From positions 5,208,001 to 5,272,000 of the forward strand of contig OZ244969.1 in the NCBI GenBank assembly GCA_965222725.1: a stretch of DNA of 64,000 bases, read 5' to 3'. Source of the stretch: GCA-2748575 sp965222725. Its GTDB lineage: Bacteria; Pseudomonadota; Gammaproteobacteria; Pseudomonadales; Ketobacteraceae. A model generated the notes under the pieces. It searched no databases. It was not told where the DNA came from and saw nothing but the letters and a program-made list of their open reading frames with translations. The translations under genes and the position numbers were made by a program. Shown one piece after another: positions 17,660 to 26,100 of the stretch (position 1 is the stretch's first letter; every line of letters begins with the position of its first letter).

Positions 17660-19747
17660 TTACTGTTTCCAGTCCAGTTGCACATAAAAACTGCGGTCAA
17701 TGGCGGTGCGCTGCGGCCCCACTAAAGTTTCCTGATATTCGAACCGGTGTCTGTGGAACAGGTTGCGCCCCACCAGCGACAGAGTAAGCTGCGGTGATGT
17801 CCGCCAGGCAAACCGGGCATTCATGTCCGCGTAATCATCGGGGCGGTGGTCACCGCCGGAACGGATTTCTTCCACATAATAGGTATCAATATCCAGCTGC
17901 AGGCAGTCATTGATATCCCAGTAGGTACGAAAAGACACCTGATGCTCCGGAGAAACCCCTTCAAGAAACTGAGCTGCCATTAATTCGTTATCATTACTGA
18001 TATCGAAGTTCAGATAGTTGTAATTGAGCTTGTAACGCCAGTCTTTCGAGGGGCGGTATTCAAACGCCAGCTCCAGGCCTTTTGAGGTGGCATCGGCCAG
18101 GGTAACCGCCTGCAACTCAGTGATCAGAACCCCGTCGACCAGTTCCCAGTCCAGAAATTCCAGTGCCCGCATATCGCGGTATTCAGAACGGAACAGGGCG
18201 ACATCTACAAACAGGTTATTCGCCGGTTGCCAGCGGGTTCCCAGCTCATAGGTAATGTTTTTCTCACTCTCCAGCTGCTCATTTCCCCGCACCAGCCCGA
18301 TCAGCAGAATGGAATCCGGATCCGCCAGCTCGGGATAAAGCGCCTCCAGAACAGCGATTTCTGCCGGGGTTAATCCTTCCGTTGCCTGATCATAGATCCG
18401 CTGCAGGGTACCGTCCTTGAGGTAATCCGGATACTCGCCACGAAAAATCGCATAGCGATCCTGGCGGGTAGGAATCCGCTCCGCTGCGGCGGCACTTCCC
18501 CAAAAGGAAAGTCCGTCACTCAAGCGGTAGTTAAACCGCAATGTGGGCTGCCAGGCGGTATCAATTTCCTCAACTTTCTCGGCCTTGATGCCAGCCACCA
18601 GCGTCAGGCGCTCGGTTGCTGCATATTCATCCTGAACAAACGCGCTGAGCAGGTCCCAGTCAAGTTCATCCCGGGACAGGTCAAATATCGGTGATCCGTC
18701 AATATCATCCTGAAAATAACGGTAGTTGAACCCCCAGGTAACCCGGTGCCCTGCTACCCGCTGGTGATTAAATTGCAAATCCAGATCATAGGTATGCAGG
18801 CGGTATTCATACCCGGGCTCATCCCGGCGGGTGTAGTCATAATAAATCTGGGTCTGTAGCTCATCCTCTCCCAGGTCACGGTTCCACCGGACCAGCAGGT
18901 TACCTGTCAGGTTCTCGTAACGCTCCCCGGCGCTCCCAAGGAAAGGGTGAATCGTGTGGTTATAGTTTTTATTCACCTCAGCCACATCGGCCAGCAGGGT
19001 CAGGCGTTGATCCGCTTCCACCCAGTCGGTACGCACGCCGGCCTGGCTTCCCTCCATGTCATCCCGGGCGTTCCGGTTGGAAGGCTCAGCAGTGCCGTCA
19101 TCAAATTCACGGTGTACACCATAGGCCCGGTAAAAGAGGTTGCCGGACTTGCCTCCGGTGCGAGCCCGCAGATGCTGTTCTTCGTTCCCGGCCGCTGCCA
19201 CAATCCGCTGTCCCTGGGTTAACTCGGCAGAACGGGAAATGATATTGATGACCCCGTTCACCGCGTTCACCCCCCAAAGACTGGCACCCGGCCCGCGAAT
19301 CACTTCGATGCGCTCAATATCCTCCAGCATAGGCATTACCGCATCCCAGTACACGCCGCCATACAGAGGGGAGTAAATACTGCGGCCATCTACCAGTACC
19401 AACAGATTATGAGAATACATGGAATTGAGGCCGCGGATGGAAATGGCCCAGGTAGAGGCGTTCAGTTTTGCCACTTCCACCCCGGGTGCCAGGCGCAACA
19501 CATCCGCCACAGACGTAGCTCCGGAACGTTTTATTTCTTCAGAGGTAATCACATAAATGGCGGCGGGAGAATCGGTAAGCGGCTGCACCCGTTTGCTGAC
19601 AGTGGTGACTTCAAGGTCCATCAGCGCCTCAATGTCCATTTCCATCAGGGAGTCAGAAGCATGCGCGCGAAAAGAAAACGAAAGGCAGAACGCCATACAC
19701 CAGACAAATACACCAAACAACCCCACGTCAGTGCAACGCGACAACAT
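17660..19747 (-). CDS. TonB-dependent outer-membrane receptor
   Basis: This 695-residue receptor has a signal peptide (to about residue 30, ending RAHA) and a plug domain (about 45-165) with ITSEEIKRSGATSVADVLRLAPGVEV, SIRGLNS and LVDGRSIYSPLYGGVYWD. A 22-strand-type barrel ends in a strand with a terminal aromatic region (SFYVQLDWKQ). The ATG at 19747 has GAGGGGG upstream and is preferred over the TTG at 19783. The plug resembles the COG4771-like group of receptors. The substrate cannot be read from sequence, and no Fur box was found in the 219 bases upstream. It may be co-transcribed with the downstream lipoprotein hydrolase. Confidence 0.85.
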   Translation of the reverse strand: MLSRCTDVGLFGVFVWCMAFCLSFSFRAHASDSLMEMDIEALMDLEVTTVSKRVQPLTDSPAAIYVITSEEIKRSGATSVADVLRLAPGVEVAKLNASTWAISIRGLNSMYSHNLLVLVDGRSIYSPLYGGVYWDAVMPMLEDIERIEVIRGPGASLWGVNAVNGVINIISRSAELTQGQRIVAAAGNEEQHLRARTGGKSGNLFYRAYGVHREFDDGTAEPSNRNARDDMEGSQAGVRTDWVEADQRLTLLADVAEVNKNYNHTIHPFLGSAGERYENLTGNLLVRWNRDLGEDELQTQIYYDYTRRDEPGYEYRLHTYDLDLQFNHQRVAGHRVTWGFNYRYFQDDIDGSPIFDLSRDELDWDLLSAFVQDEYAATERLTLVAGIKAEKVEEIDTAWQPTLRFNYRLSDGLSFWGSAAAAERIPTRQDRYAIFRGEYPDYLKDGTLQRIYDQATEGLTPAEIAVLEALYPELADPDSILLIGLVRGNEQLESEKNITYELGTRWQPANNLFVDVALFRSEYRDMRALEFLDWELVDGVLITELQAVTLADATSKGLELAFEYRPSKDWRYKLNYNYLNFDISNDNELMAAQFLEGVSPEHQVSFRTYWDINDCLQLDIDTYYVEEIRSGGDHRPDDYADMNARFAWRTSPQLTLSLVGRNLFHRHRFEYQETLVGPQRTAIDRSFYVQLDWKQ

Positions 19748-19966
19748 CACTACAGGCCCCCTCAACAAAAACCGCCTGCACAAGATTCTTATTATTGAAT
19801 CGCTTGTGTGGGACTTCTCCGATGCACTCTCATCAGCCCCCCATCAGGACATCTTATCCGGATCGCCGACAGGATCTTCGGTAAAAACAGGCTGAACTGT
19901 CCCAGCGGTTAAATCGTTGCTAAAACCGGGAGTATAACAATCGGGCCTTGATTGAGGAATTGTTTA

Positions 19967-21193
19967 TCAGTAAACCGATACCAGCGGCACCCCTTCCCTG
20001 CGGCAGCGGTCTGCTGATTTTATGGCCGCCGAATTGATATAGGCAATACGGGAATCACCAAAGGGTGTACCCACGCCACTGTTAAGGGTCATGGCTACTG
20101 ACAGGTTCCGGCTGGGATCACACCAGGCACCGGAACCGCCAAAGCCGAAATGGCCAAAGGCCTGCGGTGTTCGCGGCCCGGTGGTAAAGACCCGGTGATA
20201 ACCCATACGCCATTTCATGGGCAGGTGCACCACCTTGTCCCGGCGGGTGCTCTGAACCTCACCCATTCGCCGGATCCGGTCACGGGTAAGTATCCGCACG
20301 CCATCCACTTCACCCTCATTGGCCATAACCGCGTACAGCCGCGCCAGGGAGCGCGCGGTAAACATGCCGTTGGCCGCCGGTATGCAACTGGCCAGAACCT
20401 TCGGGCTATTGAAATCAAAAGAACCCATGCCCTTGGGCAGCAGTCCCTGACGGGTGTTTTCGAAACTGGAACCGGTTACCGACAAGGCACCATTGATGGC
20501 CAGCTTCACCATGGCCCGGCGCCAGGTGCCGGATTTTTTCTGATTACTGGAGGCCCGGCGAGGCATGATCAGCTGGGCACAGCGCTCCATTTCGCTTTCC
20601 GGCAGGCCACAATAGAGGCCGTCCAGCTTCAGGGGTTTTGCCAGGTATTCATACAGGGCGTCGGAAAAGCTCATACCGGTAACCCGGCGAACAATCTCGC
20701 CTACCAGGTAGCCATAGGTAAGACCATGGTAGCCATTGGCGGTACCCGGCACATGCACCGGGCGCGCCTGTTCGATATAGTGAATCATGGCATCCCAGTC
20801 ACACATTTCATCGGCATGTTCTACCATGCTGCGAATGCCGTACAGGCCGGCCTCGTGACAGAGCACCTCCCGCACCGTGATACGGGATTTGCCGCCTTCA
20901 CCGAATTCCGGCCAGTAATGAACAACGGGGATGTCGTAGTCCACCAGATGCTTGTCTGCCAGCACGTGCAGCAAGGTGGAGGCCACGCCTTTGGTGGTGG
21001 AAAAACTTAAGGCCAGGGTGTCTTTTTTCCAGTTTTCCTTGTCCTGGTTCCGGGTGCCACCCCAGATATCAACTACACACTCTCCGTGATGATAAACGCA
21101 GACCGCTGCTCCCCCGATACCGCTCTTGGGGAGCTGCTTGCGCAAAAGACCAGCCACCTGGGAAAAGTCCGGATGCACGAACCCTTGTAACAT
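19967..21193 (-). CDS. Serine hydrolase of the beta-lactamase/EstB family
   Basis: This is a 408-residue class C beta-lactamase-like hydrolase. The nucleophile motif is SFSTTKG (SxxK) near residue 66, and a Tyr motif (Y-G-Y-L, in GLTYGYLVGE) and a C-terminal HFGFGGSG (HxG-like) are also present. Such enzymes (EstB, LACTB-type) usually hydrolyse esters rather than beta-lactams. No signal peptide is visible, so it is probably cytoplasmic. GGAGGGG lies three bases before the ATG. It is transcribed alone, away from the ArsR-type gene. Confidence 0.85.
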   Translation of the reverse strand: MLQGFVHPDFSQVAGLLRKQLPKSGIGGAAVCVYHHGECVVDIWGGTRNQDKENWKKDTLALSFSTTKGVASTLLHVLADKHLVDYDIPVVHYWPEFGEGGKSRITVREVLCHEAGLYGIRSMVEHADEMCDWDAMIHYIEQARPVHVPGTANGYHGLTYGYLVGEIVRRVTGMSFSDALYEYLAKPLKLDGLYCGLPESEMERCAQLIMPRRASSNQKKSGTWRRAMVKLAINGALSVTGSSFENTRQGLLPKGMGSFDFNSPKVLASCIPAANGMFTARSLARLYAVMANEGEVDGVRILTRDRIRRMGEVQSTRRDKVVHLPMKWRMGYHRVFTTGPRTPQAFGHFGFGGSGAWCDPSRNLSVAMTLNSGVGTPFGDSRIAYINSAAIKSADRCRREGVPLVSVY

Positions 21194-21333
21194 ACGCCCC
21201 TCCTGTCTTTATAGTGATAATGGGGGATATCAGATGTGACTGATAATTCATCTATCTAACAGACAATATAGGAGGCGGCGGACCTGACGGCAACCTTTTT
21301 GACTTTGATCAAGTCTGGGCCGGCCCGCAAAAA

Positions 21334-21627
21334 CTACTGTTCAAAGAAGCCTTTGAGCTGATCACGCATCTCGTCATTCAGGTAACAGGTCATAAATTTC
21401 CCGTTACGTTCTACGTCAATCAGATCCGCATTGACCAGCTCCTTGATGTGATGCGAGACCGTAGGCGCACCGATATTGAGCTTCTGGATAAAGTCCGTGA
21501 GCCCGCATCCGCAGTCCTTGGCTTCCACCTGTTTGGAGCGCCGGTCCAGAATCTCAAGATAGATCTTGAGCCGGTTGGGGTTGGATAACGCCTTGAAAGC
21601 GTTGGCTATTTTTTTAGTATCTGTCAC
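21334..21627 (-). CDS. ArsR-family winged-helix regulator
   Basis: This 97-residue protein has the ArsR fold: FKALSNPNRLKIYLEIL at the N-terminus, then a recognition helix region GAPTVSHHIKELVNADLI and a wing (VERNGKFMTCYL). A CGCG motif near residues 39-42 might be a metal or redox sensor, but the classic ELCVCDL site is absent. It is divergent from a short-chain dehydrogenase gene across 288 bases that hold palindromes and repeated TTGAYACTTAT words near both promoters, so auto- and cross-regulation is likely. Confidence 0.82.
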   Translation of the reverse strand: MTDTKKIANAFKALSNPNRLKIYLEILDRRSKQVEAKDCGCGLTDFIQKLNIGAPTVSHHIKELVNADLIDVERNGKFMTCYLNDEMRDQLKGFFEQ

Positions 21628-21861
21628 GTCAATTTTACCTGTGTACTGCCCTGCTTACGTATCTTAACCGTAAATCAATTTGATACTTATAAAAACATCA
21701 CACAATAATAGCAGAGCCGGGGTCAACTGTAAGGGGACTTTATGGATTAGAAGGGACATGATGGATTTGCGGGCAATCAGGGTAAGTCACCAGGCGCCAT
21801 TACAGGCACAACACAGGCACGACGACAGGGCTTCTCCTCAATTACAGTTTGACACTTATCG

Positions 21862-21876
21862 AACTATAATATAGTT
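21862..21876. promoter_or_regulatory. Palindrome in the ArsR-SDR intergenic promoter
   Basis: AACTAT-AAT-ATAGTT is a perfect inverted repeat 39 bases before the SDR start. TTGACA (21849-21854) lies just upstream as a likely -35 element, so the palindrome falls between -35 and -10. The word ATCGAACTA occurs at the left arm and again at 21885. A TTGATACTTAT word at 21680 near the ArsR promoter echoes TTGACACTTAT here. It is a candidate ArsR-type operator. Confidence 0.5.
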
Positions 21877-21915
21877 TTATCTTCATCGAACTAATAACAA
21901 TCAGGATAGACTCAG

Positions 21916-22698
21916 ATGGAACAATTTAAAAACAAAACTGCATTAGTGACCGGTGCCTCCAGCGGTATTGGCGATTCATTTGCCAGACAGCTTGCTCAGG
22001 CAGGTGCCAACCTGATCCTGGTGGCGCGCCGGGAAGAACGCCTGAAAGCTCTGGCTGATTCACTGGAAAGGGATTACGGCGTCAGCGTGCAGGTCATTGC
22101 CCGTGATCTCAGCCTGCCCAATGCCGGAGTGGAATTGTACGAGCATATCCAGTCTCTGGGGCTGACAGTGGACGCCCTGTTCAATAATGCCGGCCTGGGA
22201 ACCCAGGGGGATTTTCTGGATGCCACACCGGAGCAACATCACCAGATGATTAATGTAAATGTGGTGACCCTGCACGACCTGACCTGGCACTTTGCCCGCG
22301 ACATGGCCGGCAGAGGCAGTGGCTACATTCTGCTGGTGGGTTCCATTGCCAGCTTTATGCCGGTACCCCGCTTTACCACCTATGCGGCGACCAAAGCCTA
22401 TGTACTCACACTGGGGGAAAGCCTGGCCAAAGAACTGCAGGATAAAGGCGTTACGGTAACCACTCTGTGCCCCGGCGGCACGACCACGGAATTTATGGAG
22501 CATTCCGGACAACAGATCGACGGTCTTCGCACCCTGGCCATGATGAGCAGCGATTCGGTTGCCCGTGCCGGCCTGAAAGGCTTGATCAAAAAGCAACGGG
22601 TGGTTGTTCCGGGCTTGCTTTACAAGTTTTCCATTGCTAGCTTGCGGCTTGTCCCCAGGCGAATGCAGGCAATTTTTGGCCAGATGGCGACAGACTGA
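21916..22698 (+). CDS. Short-chain dehydrogenase/reductase
   Basis: This is a 260-residue NAD(P)-dependent SDR. The nucleotide-binding motif TGASSGIG is near residue 14, followed by NNAG, then a catalytic Ser in LLVGSIAS and the YAATK pair. An Arg in ARREE after the second strand suggests NADP preference. Its closest known group is the DltE/YqjQ-like oxidoreductases; the substrate is unknown. It is the first of a plus-strand series with a PanE-like reductase and a membrane acyltransferase-like protein, and is likely controlled by the divergent ArsR-type regulator. Confidence 0.88.
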   Translation: MEQFKNKTALVTGASSGIGDSFARQLAQAGANLILVARREERLKALADSLERDYGVSVQVIARDLSLPNAGVELYEHIQSLGLTVDALFNNAGLGTQGDFLDATPEQHHQMINVNVVTLHDLTWHFARDMAGRGSGYILLVGSIASFMPVPRFTTYAATKAYVLTLGESLAKELQDKGVTVTTLCPGGTTTEFMEHSGQQIDGLRTLAMMSSDSVARAGLKGLIKKQRVVVPGLLYKFSIASLRLVPRRMQAIFGQMATD

Positions 22699-22763
22699 CA
22701 TCGCGAAACAGCACAAAACTGAAGACACAAAAAAATTAAAATCAACTGAGCGCAGATTTACCC

Positions 22764-23729
22764 ATGAAAAATATTCTGATCATTGGCGCAGGCGCCGTGG
22801 GGCAGGCATACGGATACCAGTTTGCCCAGGCAGGTAACAAAGTCAGCTTCTTTATCAAGGAAAAATACCGGGATGAACTGGCGCAGGGGTTAACCCTGTA
22901 TCACCTGAATCAGGATAAAAAACGCAAACGCCCCATTGATTTTAAAGACTACGGTCTGGTGACTTCCTGGGAAAAGGCAGCGGAAACTCAATGGCACCAG
23001 ATCTATCTGTGCATTTCCTCTACCGCGTTTCTGAACTTTGATTTCGCAGGATTGAAACAGGCCTTGTCACCGGATTCTATCGTGGTGATTCTGCAACCGG
23101 GCCTGCATGACTACGAGCTGGCCTGCCAGCACTTACCCAAATCGCAACTGGTGCAGGGCATGATTACGCTGAGCAGCTACCATGCCCCCATGCCAGGCGA
23201 GCAGGTGCCCAAACCCGGCATTGCCTACTGGTTTCCACCCATGGCGGCCACACCCTTCAGTGGCAATCCCAAAGCCCGGGCCGAGGTGGTAACCACGTTC
23301 AAACGCGCCAATATGAATGCCACCGTTAACCCCAATCTGCACAAGCTGGCACCCTACACCACCGCGGTTTTCATGGTGTTCCTGACGGCGCTGGAAGCCA
23401 GCGACTGGAAGTTCGGCAAGCTGGCGGCCGATAAACCGCTGCAAAAGGAAATGTTGAAAGCCTGCCAGCAGGCATTCAAGGCAGTGAGTAAAGACACCGG
23501 CACCCATCCCCCGCTCTGGCAGCATATGGTTTCCGGCTGGCTGATTCGCACGCTATTGCGCGTTGCGCCGCGTGTCTCGCCCCTTGATCTGGAAACATTC
23601 TTCCAAGTACACTTCACCAAGGTCAAAGACCAGACCAAACTTTTTATGAACACTTATATCGAAGCGGCACAACGGCATCATATTCCAGAGGCAGAACTGA
23701 ACGCCCTGAATCAATTGACCAACGAGTAA
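22764..23729 (+). CDS. PanE/ApbA-family reductase
   Basis: This 321-residue protein begins with a Rossmann motif (ILIIGAGAVGQAYGYQFAQAG). It then follows the ketopantoate reductase layout, with a helical C-terminal domain around residues 180-310. The usual catalytic Lys region is not clearly recognisable, so 2-dehydropantoate reduction is not assured; many paralogues act on other keto acids. It lies 65 bases after the SDR gene and 12 bases before the acyltransferase-like gene, so they are probably one transcript. Confidence 0.75.
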   Translation: MKNILIIGAGAVGQAYGYQFAQAGNKVSFFIKEKYRDELAQGLTLYHLNQDKKRKRPIDFKDYGLVTSWEKAAETQWHQIYLCISSTAFLNFDFAGLKQALSPDSIVVILQPGLHDYELACQHLPKSQLVQGMITLSSYHAPMPGEQVPKPGIAYWFPPMAATPFSGNPKARAEVVTTFKRANMNATVNPNLHKLAPYTTAVFMVFLTALEASDWKFGKLAADKPLQKEMLKACQQAFKAVSKDTGTHPPLWQHMVSGWLIRTLLRVAPRVSPLDLETFFQVHFTKVKDQTKLFMNTYIEAAQRHHIPEAELNALNQLTNE

Positions 23730-23741
23730 GCTCATCATCCC

Positions 23742-24905
23742 TTGGCGAAAAAAAAGAAAAAGCCCTTAAAAACAGCCAAAAGCAGCACCGGCAATCAATC
23801 CCATAGCGATGCGGCGGCCCCCCGTTCGCAAAAACTGATCGGACTGAATATCTATCGCGCCGTGGCGATTTTTATGATGATGGCGGCCCACAGCATTCGC
23901 ATCCAGGAAAACTACGCCACCCTCATAACCCGCCCGGACACAGCCACGCTGTTCGATCAGTTTTTACTGTTGTTCATTACTATCGAACCCATTATTTCTG
24001 CCATGTTCCTGTTTATCGCGGGCTTTTCCCTGACCCTGTCCCACCGCAAAATCCGGCACAGTGAGCCCGTGGAACAACGGGCCTGGTTGCGCAAAATACT
24101 GCAGCGGGCGGCGGCGTTGTATGGCGTGGCTATGGTGTTTTTTCTGGCGGAGTATGGTTTTCAATGGCCCGATTTTCTGGTGTCTGCCGGCGTGCTGGGC
24201 ACCATTGCGTTGTCCATTGCGCTGTCGGCAACCCTGCTGCTTTACAGCAAAAGCCCCGTGCCTTTGATTGTGGCCACGCTGGCGGTGCTGCTGGCAACTT
24301 ACGGACTGGAATCCCGGGGTTGGGTAGTGACCGGGCTGAATGCCGGCGCCGGTGGCCATTTCCCGCTGCTGGTAATGGGCTTTCTGGGCACGCTCTACGG
24401 CATCAGCTATCAAAAGCTGGGCGTCAACGGCTTGTTGGCCGGCCTGCTGCTGAGCGCCATTATCGCTATCATGGCCTTTGTTATCGAGTACCCCAATACC
24501 TTCGTTTACCGCAGCAACTTCGCGGTGTATTCCCATTCCCTGCCGGAACAATGGCTGCAATCGGCATTGCATCTGTTTTCCGGCGATGGCGGCGCCGGCA
24601 TCCGGCAGGCGGGTTTCTGGAACCATGCCTCGGTTTTCCCCCTGCGCTACAGTTTTGTGATCATGCTGTTTCTGGTACTGGCCATCAAAGGCATCCGACA
24701 CACCGGTAACAAACTACTGGTATTGCTGAATGCACTGGGCAGCTATGGTCTGACCATCTACGTGTTTCACCTTGTGATTCTTGCGGGTATGGAAGTGAGC
24801 GGCATCAAGCCGGTGACCGGCTGGCAGACTCTGGTGCTGATCTTTCTGTTAATGGCCAGCGGCTACCTGCTGATACGCAATCGCTTCAGCATTGATCCTG
24901 GCTGA
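23742..24905 (+). CDS. Multi-pass membrane acyltransferase-like protein (HGSNAT/DUF1624-like)
   Basis: This 387-residue membrane protein has a Lys-rich N-terminus, then about ten hydrophobic segments. The motif IYRAVAIFMMMAAHSIRIQ near residue 33 resembles the 'R-x-x-x-x-x-M-x-x-x-H' start of heparan-alpha-glucosaminide N-acetyltransferase-like and acyltransferase-3-like proteins. The start is a TTG 12 bases after the PanE-like stop codon, with no obvious ribosome site, so translational coupling or a different start is possible. The function in this operon is unknown; acyl transfer to an envelope component is a guess from the family. Confidence 0.6.
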   Translation: MAKKKKKPLKTAKSSTGNQSHSDAAAPRSQKLIGLNIYRAVAIFMMMAAHSIRIQENYATLITRPDTATLFDQFLLLFITIEPIISAMFLFIAGFSLTLSHRKIRHSEPVEQRAWLRKILQRAAALYGVAMVFFLAEYGFQWPDFLVSAGVLGTIALSIALSATLLLYSKSPVPLIVATLAVLLATYGLESRGWVVTGLNAGAGGHFPLLVMGFLGTLYGISYQKLGVNGLLAGLLLSAIIAIMAFVIEYPNTFVYRSNFAVYSHSLPEQWLQSALHLFSGDGGAGIRQAGFWNHASVFPLRYSFVIMLFLVLAIKGIRHTGNKLLVLLNALGSYGLTIYVFHLVILAGMEVSGIKPVTGWQTLVLIFLLMASGYLLIRNRFSIDPG

Positions 24906-25112
24906 ATTCAGCACAAACAGTCCCAAACCCGGGCACACTGAGAACTCCGGGTTATAAGCTTTGCCAGCGGGGTCTTGCGCGCCTGCCAGGCAGTTATCCA
25001 AGCGCCTGATTTTTATTGGTTAATTAATTTTTTTATCCGCCAAACCCCTAGCCACTTGGCATATGCTTTACTTATAGAGTGTCCACCAACCTTTTCAGAC
25101 AACGGCGAACCT

Positions 25113-26027
25113 ATGAGCAGTAGACTGATGTACGAAGAGATTACCCTGCGCGGCTGTCAGACAGCCTATATTGATACCGATCCCGACAAAGGCAGCACCA
25201 AACCCATTGTGATCTGCCTGCATGGCCTGCCCTCTTCCAGCTTTATGTATCGCAAGGTGATTGATGACCTTTCCTTTGAAGCCCGGGTGCTGGCACCGGA
25301 CCTACCCGGATTCGGCAACTCCCAGAAGCTGACCGCCTGGGACCTGTCTTTTGCAGAATACGAAGTCTGGCTGGACCGCCTGATCACCGAACTGGTGCCT
25401 GCCGACGCCAAAATCAATCTGGTCCTGCACGATATCAGCGGGCCTTTCGGGCTTGCCTGGGCTGCCAGGCATCCGGAACGGATACAATCCATTCTGATAC
25501 TCAATACCAGCATTTTTATTGAACATTTTCGTCCGCCGTTGCCCGCTCTCATGGGCATGATCCCCAAAATTGGTCACCGGCTGGTGGAAGCGGGCATGCA
25601 CGGCCGCCTGCTGGAAGAAGGACTGAAACGGGAGTTTCACTGCCCCATGGACGAAGACACCATTCAGCATTATTGTGCCCCCTACGATGAGCCTGAAACC
25701 CGGGAAGCACTGGCCAATGTGTTTGCCAACTACGCCCATGCGTACGGTTACCTGAAAGAACTTCGCGAATCGCTGAAGCAATGCATATTTCCCTGCACCA
25801 TTCTTTTCGGTCAGAAGGACAAATACTGCCGCCCGGCCAATGCCACCGCATTTGCCAACCATATCCATGGGGCTTATGTGAGATTCCTTCAGGGTGTGGG
25901 ACATTTTGTGGCAGAAGAGGCACCTTTTGTGGTAGCGGATGAAATGCGGCAACTGCTGCGACAGACCTGCCCCAGGGTTGCGCCGCCGGCCCAGGCGAAC
26001 GAAAAAGACATTCGCATGAGCGCCTGA
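25113..26027 (+). CDS. Alpha/beta hydrolase (haloalkane dehalogenase/epoxide hydrolase-like)
   Basis: This is a 304-residue cytoplasmic alpha/beta hydrolase. The oxyanion motif is LHGLPSSS, the nucleophile elbow is VLHDISGPFG with Asp in the nucleophile place, and the C-terminal catalytic His is in GVGHFVAEEAP. An Asp nucleophile points to the haloalkane dehalogenase/epoxide hydrolase branch rather than esterases. I chose ATG 25113 because the residues before it in the longer frame match nothing and are AT-rich. It stands alone, 207 bases after the acyltransferase-like gene; that gap shows no further feature. Confidence 0.8.
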   Translation: MSSRLMYEEITLRGCQTAYIDTDPDKGSTKPIVICLHGLPSSSFMYRKVIDDLSFEARVLAPDLPGFGNSQKLTAWDLSFAEYEVWLDRLITELVPADAKINLVLHDISGPFGLAWAARHPERIQSILILNTSIFIEHFRPPLPALMGMIPKIGHRLVEAGMHGRLLEEGLKREFHCPMDEDTIQHYCAPYDEPETREALANVFANYAHAYGYLKELRESLKQCIFPCTILFGQKDKYCRPANATAFANHIHGAYVRFLQGVGHFVAEEAPFVVADEMRQLLRQTCPRVAPPAQANEKDIRMSA

Positions 26028-26100
26028 TCATTGGTAAGCTGCACGCGCCGTCAGCTGGTCTGGCGCTGATGGCGCTAACTCAGGATAAAGCTGATATTTA

